A DNA stretch of 64,000 nucleotides from Panax quinquefolius (taxonomy: Eukaryota > Streptophyta > Magnoliopsida > Apiales > Araliaceae), in the NCBI GenBank assembly GCA_020205615.1, contig CM035153.1, forward strand, positions 97,421,122 to 97,485,121. The letters run 5' to 3'. The notes beneath the pieces are model-generated. The model was not told the DNA's origin, did not search any database, and saw only the letters and a program-made list of their open reading frames with translations. The stretch's first letter is position 1. Each line of letters opens with the position of its first letter. This document shows positions 56,341 to 64,000 of this stretch, in pieces. The translations under genes and the position numbers were made by a program.

Positions 56341-59300
56341 TGTGACAACCCGAGAAATTAGACAATTTATTAAAATCTTAAATGATTGATTTAAGGTCAA
56401 ATAATAGACCTAGACAGAAAATAAGTGTATGCGTTTGATATTTTTGGGATGGAATTTTGAGGATTTCAAAATTCTGTGAAGGATTTAGGGGAATTATTCA
56501 GGATTAAGTGTTTATGTGTTTATCTTCTGTGAATATGGTATTATGTGTGCACAGTATGTGGTTAAGGGTCAAGGGTTGACCAGATAAATTTTATCATTAT
56601 CAAACCCTAATATTATTAAGAACGTCAACGTTTAGTTAGAAAACCCTAATTCGAAAATTGAAATACCTAATTCTGGAATTTAAATGTTGTGTATGAGGTT
56701 TAAACATCATTAATTATAATTTATTAGGGAAAACCCTAACGAATTACTTGAAACCCTAATTGCTTATTATAAAGCCCTAATATCAAATCTGGGAACTCTA
56801 ATTTCAGAGTTCGGGTATTTGAAACCCTAATCTGGGAACTTAAAGGATGATTATATTGCTTAAGTGTTATTAATTATAATAGTAATTAGGGTAAAGCTTA
56901 ATTAATTAGCAAACCCTAATTTCAAATTATTAAACCCTAATTATTCTGTCAGGAACCCTAATGTACAATTAAGGATTTAATTGCTAAATTAGCAATATTA
57001 ATTAAGAAATATTAATCCTAATTTGTGTTAGCCCTAATGTGATTAGGAAAGTATACTTTAATTAGGAAACTCTAATTATAATTTAAAGATGTTAATTTTT
57101 CATCTTTGAAAACCCTAATTTAGAAATCCTAAAATGTGAATTATGGAAAGCTTAGGGTCAAACCCTAAGGGTTAAACCCTAAGAGTTTACAACAAATGAC
57201 AATTCTAGAAATAAAATGGCATGGAAATGACTAGTTTACCCTTATTACATTATTTAGTAGATTGCTTGTAGATCTAGCCCTAAAATGAGTTGATAAACTA
57301 CTCTAACTCTAGACCTAGCTGTGTGTCCAAATATCAGCCACAACTTGCTAGCAAATATCTCGAATTATATCTATTATATAGATCAAAGAGAGAGAAAAGG
57401 GTCACTTTACTCTCATTTTCTCCCAAGCTTTTCTCTCTCTTCTAAATACGAAATATAGAGTGAGAGAGAGTGGTAAGATAAGCTAATATCATCTCTTAGC
57501 TTAACAAGAACAGATTCAAGGATCAGAAATCAAAAATCCAAGTTTTAAAGGTATAAAAACCCTAACTTAGAAATCCTTAGATCTGATGTTTGATGTTGTT
57601 GTTTGTTGGTTAGATATATGTTAGAGGGTGTCATTTGATGATCTGGGTTGCCAAAACTTAGATCCATATCACTTAGATGCATGAATCTAGCATTTTTAGA
57701 AATCTGAGAAAAGTTCAAGAAATGGCCTGACAACCATATGTCAGTGGCCTTAGATCTTTATGTGTTAGATGTTTTGTGTGTTTTATGTTTTGGATATGTT
57801 TTATGATATGTGGTCTTTACTCTGCAACTTAAATCATGTTCAGATCAGGTCTAGATTTCAAGGTATGAGTGGTCAATGGTCGTTGAACGACCATGACCAA
57901 ATGAATCTGGGTAACCCAGATTACCTAGAAAGGGTGTGACAATGTTTTTGTGGCTTTAGATCTTGCGATTGTTAAGGAGTCTAACTTTGTTGTTGTATTA
58001 GAGTTGTTGTATGACATGCCGACTACACGTACAAGTCATTAGGACACTTAAATAATGATCAGGTTGAACGAAAATCGAAGTCAAACTAGGGATGACCAAC
58101 TGCTTGGGAAGAAATCTGGGAAACCCAGATTTCTCAAGAACACATCTCTGACAAGCTTTTAACCGGACTTGATCTCTTAGTTCTGGTGTTGTTAGGTTGC
58201 TTTAGTGATATGGTTGTGTACCCTGACATGCGGACTACAATATTGAACCTTAAGATCACATAAACGAAATCCAGAAAGCTTGATTTAAGGCTGCAAAATA
58301 GGGACATTCGATGTTTCGAAGTTTACGGGCAAATTTCAAACTCAAGAAGAAATGTACCTTTTCGTCGTAATTTTTAGAGACCCAGATCTTACTTATAAGT
58401 TGTTGTTTGGTCATGAAATGAGTTTATAGTTGTAGTACTACATTAGTAATACAATCTTAATCCCATAAGCTACAAAGAAATCACCATCTGCACTGCTTTA
58501 ATGTTGGTCAAAGTAGGCATCCGGTAACTGGATATGAAGATCTGGGCTTGAACTTAGAACACCAAGAACACCTATAACGACAGTTCTGTCGCTATAAGGC
58601 CCTTTTAGCGATAGTTTATTTAGAAAATTAATTAATTTAATTAATAAATAGATAAAATGGTTTTTAATTATTAAAAATACATAATAAATTATGAAAAATA
58701 GTTTTTAATTATTTTGTGTATATTTCAAAAATATTTAATATTTTTGGAATATAAAAGGTATTAATTTATTTAATTATAATATTAAATAAATTATTTAAAA
58801 TGGTTTTAATTCAAGAAAAATCATGAAAAATTATATTATGATATTAGAAAATATTTTTAAGTTATTTTTGATGACTTTTAATATTTTGTGATGAATTTCA
58901 TTAATAATTTATTATTAATGGTAATTATTTTATTTAATAAAAATATTAAATAAATTATGGAAAATAGAATTAATGATTTAAGTCTTTATAAAAATATTTG
59001 AAGTTATAAAATATAACTTTTGATATTTTGACATGAAAATATTAATATTTTAATATTAATAGCAATTATCGGATAATGAATTTAATGCTTAAAAATCATA
59101 TAAATATGGTTTTAAGGTATTAAAATACTTTGATATATTATAATTGTATTATAATATTATGATATGATTTTCATTAATATTTAATAATAAATAAATATTA
59201 ATGATTAAGGAATTATGAGGTATTTAATTCATTTAAATACGATATAATTGATTTAAAATTATGATAAATGATATTAATTATCTGAAAATTTTTACAAGTC

Positions 59301-60258
59301 TATGAAAATTATTTTGACTGATAATATGATTATCTAAGATATTGTTAAGTGTTTAGGCAGAGTTTAATTGAACTTAAACTCGATATTTGTCTGACTAGAC
59401 CATCGGGATGATAGAATTGTGTCGGTTTCAAGTCAGACTGAAATAGTTTGACCTGATACTAAGTCTTATGTGTATTATAGACTGATAGGATTATGTGCTA
59501 TGTGTTTAGGTTATTCTATGTGTGTGTATATATATATATATAATAGTATTATATTATGATAATATTATTCTAATATTGGAGATCTATATTACTAATATTA
59601 GGTTTTCGAATAAAGAGTTATAAATTGCATAGCGGTAATAAACGGTTCAGGCAAGTTTTACTTAACTCTACTAAGAGTTGTTTTATTCAGATATGCTTAT
59701 GGTTAATAATTATTGATTGCCATGTGGAATTGTAATATGTACATATTGCATATGTATAAGTCAGGTATGAAAGGCTGATCACCTTCATTACCAGTTGGTC
59801 CAGATATATTTGTTCATGTTCAATACTTGTTCAGTCAAAAGTTTGTTCGCGCTAGTTCTCAATTATATTGATGAATTATAGCCAGCCTATTATTCAGACT
59901 CTTTCAATCATGATATATCCTTAAATTATATTTAAACTTGCTGGGCAACTTTCATGCTCACCCTTGTTATATCATGATAAACATTGCAGATAAGGCGAAT
60001 GCGTTCGGATACAAGAAAAAATTGATAATGCCAAGTTCAGCTTGGGATAAAATGTGCGGCTAGTTTGTAATAGTATTGTTTGATAATAATGTCATGTGTT
60101 TGATAGTTTATGATTTTTGTATAAGTTAAGGTTACTCGATTTTGGGGAATAATGTGTAAAGTGTATTGTATAAACAATTTATATATCTCCCACAAATAGT
60201 TATAGAATGATTGAACCGAATCCGCAGTGATTTGGGACCCGGATTTGGAGCTGTCACA
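56341..60258 (+). mobile_element. Solo LTR of family LTR-A (about 3.9 kb) inside the R3 LTR
   Basis: Begins TGTGACAACCCGAG and ends GGATTTGGAGCTGTCACA, flanked by the target duplication GCATG (56336-56340 and 60259-60263). It is homologous along its length to 11410-15378 in the opposite orientation. No internal ORF, PBS or second LTR is seen; the few open stretches (57545-57733) are chance. A TA run lies at 59527-59540. Confidence 0.9.
56600..57190. promoter_or_regulatory. Telo-box cluster in solo LTR-A
   Basis: Ten exact AAACCCTAA motifs between 56601 and 57181, one more at 57557, and near matches (AAGCCCTAA, GAACCCTAA). Nearly all are in the same orientation as the LTR, upstream of a TATA-like sequence (TATAAAAA, 57552-57559). 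Spacing is irregular, 10-150 bp. Confidence 0.65.
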
Positions 60259-62295
60259 GCATGAACATGTTAGGCTTATTAGTAAGCTTTACTAATGAAA
60301 ATGCAAACTTTGAACGTGAATGTTGATGTGCTACTTTAAAAAGTTAGAACCTGATGATTATGAGCATGTTAGATGATACCCTTCGATGCACTCTTGTATC
60401 ATAAATGTATATATACCATGCTTAGGTATCTTAATTCAAGGAAATCATAAGCAAAGCATATTTCAAAACAAAATGATGTTAAATACACATATGTGATATA
60501 AATACTCACAAGCATGTCTAATATGAGTTATATGACTACTCTATGTGTTTAACAATCAAGCATGTTGGACTTTGTGATTTCATACCCTTAAAAGGCCTTA
60601 ATTTGTTGAGATGTCCAACTTAGGACCATATCATGCGAAACAGTACCTAGATTAAACTAGGGAAATGCAAAAGGATCCTTAGAATGTTAATATGTGTTAT
60701 GTTTGTAAGGATAGATAAGCTAGGCCACGAAAATACGCTTTTCGCTGGTTTGAATCGGGAGCCGCGCGTGCCACGCGTCTCTTAGTGGTAAATCGGTAGC
60801 GGTAGCGCTTGATCTCTTTGTAGGATTAGTTTTCTGTTATTTTTTTTGTAGAAGTTGCATACTTGTATTATTACTCTAGCATGTATTATATGACCAGTAC
60901 ATGTCCAATGTGATTAGAAGCAAGCTAGATAATATGAGTGAATGATTAATGATGTGATTATAGACTTTCAAGTGATAAGTCCAAAAAGTATTTGCAAGCT
61001 ATAAAGCAACGATTAAAGTCTATGTTAATTGATTTTCATGGTGACTTACAAACTGATTTTTGTGTTATAAGTGTGTAAGATATGAAATGAAGTATGTGAA
61101 GAGTATATAACTAAGATAGATTCTTAATTATGCATTTAAACTTACATATCAAGCGTGAGCACATTTAACTAATGAATATCTTATATACATATTACATTAT
61201 GTTAGGATTTGAAAGAGTAGAGATATTTTGGTAAACTGCGCTTGAGGCAAGTATCCGAACCCTACTATTTTTGTTGTGAAATATCATTGCATTATTTGAT
61301 TCAACAAATAATATAATCTTATCCCTTTTTAATACAAGTTACATTACTTTATCGTTCAAATGAGCTAGTATGTGAAACCCTTGTGAAAGCTATTTTTCAT
61401 GTTGAAATTAGTATTGTCCTTTAATATTATTAAAGAGTTGATGCCATTCGATTCGGCTAGACTATATGCATGTTTATAATAAAACTGTCCAAACCAATTG
61501 ATTGGTGTGAAAATCTTGAAAACTGAGTTGAACAACCCATATGGTAAGGGGAGTGTATGTTGTTGGAAACCCCAACACATGAATAAATATTATTCTGGTG
61601 TTATGCATAACATGAAGTATTATAGACTGATCATCTATAGTACTTGATATTTCTGGTTATCAGTTTAAAATTGGTAACTCTAGTGGAAGTTCAATGGTCC
61701 TTAGGGACTACTCAGTATAAATTGCTTATCCAGTTGAATACTTTGTAAGTCGTTGAAGTCATATATATCTGTTGATTATATTGAATGGTCATATCCCTTA
61801 TTCATGATGTTGTTCTAACACTCTGAACTATCCTAGAAATGACACTTCGATATTTCAAACCTTGTGATAATATATCCTACACCCTTGTTGTATATTACTT
61901 GCTGGGCAATTTGTGCTCATCCTTGCTTATTTAAAACCTTTTAGTTAAGGAGGAACAGGGAGGTGTATCTGGAACAGACAAGGGCAAGGGCAAGGCTACC
62001 GACTAGCTTGTCCTTTTTATGTTTAAAGTCTATTATGATGTATTAAGACTATTCCAGACTATGTTTAAGCTTATGTATGATTATGTAATAAGCCTTTATT
62101 AGATATTATTATGTAATCTATTAAGCACTGTAGGTTGCGATACTTGGGGGAATAATTATAATAAATCATTGTATATTATTCTAAAGTAGATTTTCTGTTG
62201 TGTATGAGTTATTTTAGTTATTATGGTTTTACCATGAGAACGTGATGAACCGAATTCGAGTAACCAAGTGGAGGTTCGAATTTGGGGGCGTCACA

Positions 62296-63240
62296 AAAAC
62301 AACCTTGAATCTTCTTCGGTCTGGGACAATTAGGTGATAGGTGTCCCTCTTGACCACAATTATAGCAAACTCCCTTCTTCTTCAAATAAACTCCAGCAAG
62401 ATTCTTCCCACAAGTTGCACATGGCTCTCTCCCTTTCTTATTTCCTTCTGTCTTGTTACCCGACTGGGTATTCTCACTCCACTTCCTCTTGTTTCGATTA
62501 CTACCACCACTGCTTCCTCCATAATTTTTCTTCTTCTTCTTCTCTTGATGAAATCGAGATGAAGCTTCGCTCCCTCCTTCAGCAAATAAAGCTTTCTCCA
62601 ACAAAGCCGCGAACGTATTAATCTATAATACGGCTACTTTGTAGTATATACTCGGCTTTAATCCATTCTTAAACATTTTTGCCTTTTAAAATTCCGTATC
62701 CACCTGATGAGGTACAAATCTCACTAATTCGTTGAATTTGGCAGCGTATTCAGACACCAACATGTTCTCCTGCTTCAGTTCCAAAAACTTAACTTCCATC
62801 CAAGCTTGCATACTCACTGAAAAGTAGTTCTCAAAGAACAACTACTTGAATCTTGTCCAAGTCACCACCGTTGTACCAGCTCTCGCCTGATTAGTCTCCC
62901 ACCAGTAATTAACTTCTCCTTTCATCAGATATGTTGCAAAAGTTGTCTTTCGCTCTTCTGCTACTCGCGCACTGATGAATGCTTTCTCCATCTCCTTCAC
63001 CCAAGTTTGGGCTTCAATTGGATCCGTGGTTCCTTTGAATTCTGGTGGTCCTACTGCTTTAAAATCCTTGAAGTTAGCCAATCTATCGGCTGGCTAATTT
63101 TTTGCTCTTGCTGCTAGAGCTCTATTTCCCATAGCTTGGGTTAGCATATCCATAAAATTATGCATCGGGTCCACTTGACCTCCTTTATTATTCACTAACT
63201 GATCTTCTCTTTGATTTCAATTCTGTCGTCTAGTCGGCAT
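62296..63240 (-). pseudogene. gag: R4: Ty3/gypsy gag (decayed), cut by the R3 LTR edge
   Basis: ATG at 63240 (MPTRRQN) begins a gag typical of Tekay-type elements: FKAVGPPEFKGTTDPIEAQT, WVKEMEKAFISARVAEERK and YWWETNQARAG to 62842. After a stop come MQAWMEVKFLELKQENMLV and KFNELVRFVPHQVD. A Lys-rich part (QEKKKKKNYGG) leads to CATCGKNLAGVY and an intact knuckle CYNCGQEGHLSPNC. The gag is interrupted right after this at 62296 by the end of the R3 LTR. Stops near 62841, 62695 and 62640 inactivate it. Confidence 0.85.
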
Positions 63241-63768
63241 GATCTGATTTAAATAAAAAATCTTACATTAATCCCCTTTCTCTACACAAATTCTTAACAT
63301 AATAATAATTCAACACTTATTTCTCATATAATCGCATATTTATTCAAATAGCATATAGTATATTTAGTACTTAACACATATTAATATCCCTTTTTAAATA
63401 ATTTTAGGATTAACATGCACAAATTTACACAAAAAGTTGCAATTCTCCATTCACATATAACTCTCTTCCCAGTTCATCAAACTTACTACACTTATGAGTT
63501 CAGGAACTTGCCATAATTATATGACTGTATGAACTTGTCTTAGTCAGACCATTGGGCTCTATTCGCTGAGGGGTTCAGAAACATTTCATATAATTATGAG
63601 TCATTAACTTACCATAAGTATGAGTTTTAAGAACACACAAATTAATCTTAATCTTATATTCATATAGAAAATACAGATTTCCTTCATACAAACATATATA
63701 TCTACATATGTTCACTCATTGTTCTCAATATTATAACCGTGAATATTATATTCTACTACCAAAAGATA
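63241..63768. other. R4 upstream region; no gene seen
   Basis: AT-rich stretch upstream of the R4 gag start on the minus strand. An initiator-Met type PBS was looked for on the minus strand and not found, so whether this is leader or an unrelated joint is unknown. Confidence 0.4.
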
Positions 63769-64000
63769 CTACCACTTATATCTAAGCTGTCCATCATCCA
63801 CTCCCTTCACCCATCTTCTTGCTGGGACACTTGTTGAATCCGTAACTCGTTCTCCCACATGAAAAACCCTTCCTCATATTCGGCTTAGGACAATGTAGGG
63901 AAATATGTCCTTCTTGCTTACAGTTGAAACACACGTTCTTCCACATCATACATTCTCCCACGTGAGTCTTTCCATACTTGCTACAGACTTGCTTCCTCTT
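63769..64000 (-). pseudogene. gag: R5: gag C-terminal fragment with zinc knuckle, runs off the window
   Basis: Open on the minus strand from the window edge (64000) to TAG at 63771-63769. It reads KRKQVCSKYGKTHVGEC, then CFNCKQEGHISLHC, a complete CCHC knuckle, then a basic tail ending RYKW. The C...YGK.H.GEC element before the knuckle is usual in Tekay-type Gag; here one Cys is Tyr. It has the same orientation as R4 gag but is a separate copy, since R4 has its own knuckle. The upstream part is outside the window. Confidence 0.75.

Larger units (their letters stand above)
54564..62295 (+). mobile_element. R3 3' LTR (about 3.8 kb), split by solo LTR-A
   Basis: Starts TGTAATACCCAAG after the polypurine tract and ends TTTGGGGGCGTCACA, as R2 does. 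The left part is 54564-56340 and the right part 60259-62295. No gene is seen in either part; both are AT-rich. A TATA box is at 55696-55703. The 5' LTR is not in the window, so the target duplication cannot be tested. Gag of another element (R4) begins directly at 62296. Confidence 0.8.

Noticed and set aside
62334..62621. Plus-strand Ser-rich frames over R4 gag
   Set aside because: They are shadows of the minus-strand Lys/Gly-rich gag segment. Similar shadows over gag (16406-16639, 44350-44574) were also left out.

Overview
This is a nuclear plant sequence, most likely from a flowering plant and probably a eudicot. It is AT-rich, has no bacterial-style gene packing, and its coding matter is almost entirely decayed plant LTR retrotransposons (Ty3/gypsy of the Tat and Tekay types, and Ty1/copia). 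I see no intact host gene, tRNA or rRNA gene. The species cannot be named from the sequence alone.

Layout. (1) 1-17370: the 3' half of a Tat-type element (T1) lying on the minus strand (gag at the right, integrase near 5.5-6.8 kb). Beyond the integrase, on the opposite strand, are two decayed genes: one with a plant mobile domain (340-2296) and one resembling the DUF7745 family (about 2660-4243). Two kinds of repeat lie between. The T1 gag is split by a 4-kb solo LTR of another family (LTR-A, 11410-15378, target duplication AGGGT). (2) 17371-20945: a rearranged partial duplicate made of a Tekay LTR (R2 family), the last 90 bp of LTR-A, and Tat gag again. (3) 20946-40214: a Tekay chromovirus (R2, plus strand) with both LTRs and a GCAAC target duplication. 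Its 5' LTR is split by a complete-ended copia element (22275-31569, minus strand, target duplication TAGGG) that sits 3 bp after the R2 TATA box. (4) 40215-48838: the PBS and LTR end of T1, then another duplicate block (LTR-A, Tat gag, R2 LTR, R2 gag fragment). (5) 48839-about 52640: a second Tat copy (T2: gag start, leader, PBS, LTR) that has no R2 insertion, followed by degenerate tandem repeats. (6) 52641-62295: the 3' end of another Tekay element (R3) with a long LTR, split by a second solo LTR-A (56341-60258, target duplication GCATG). (7) 62296-64000: gag fragments of two further Ty3 elements on the minus strand.

Order of events inferred from nesting: T1 inserted first. LTR-A entered the T1 gag, R2 entered the T1 leader, and copia entered the R2 LTR. 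The LTR-A/gag junction and the gag-leader/R2 junction each recur three times in the window, so blocks holding already nested elements were duplicated. No element here looks able to move by itself: all have stops, frameshifts, lost catalytic residues or internal deletions. The most interesting items are the antisense gene pair of T1, the telo-box-rich LTR-A, the young but coding-dead copia copy, and the repeated nested blocks.
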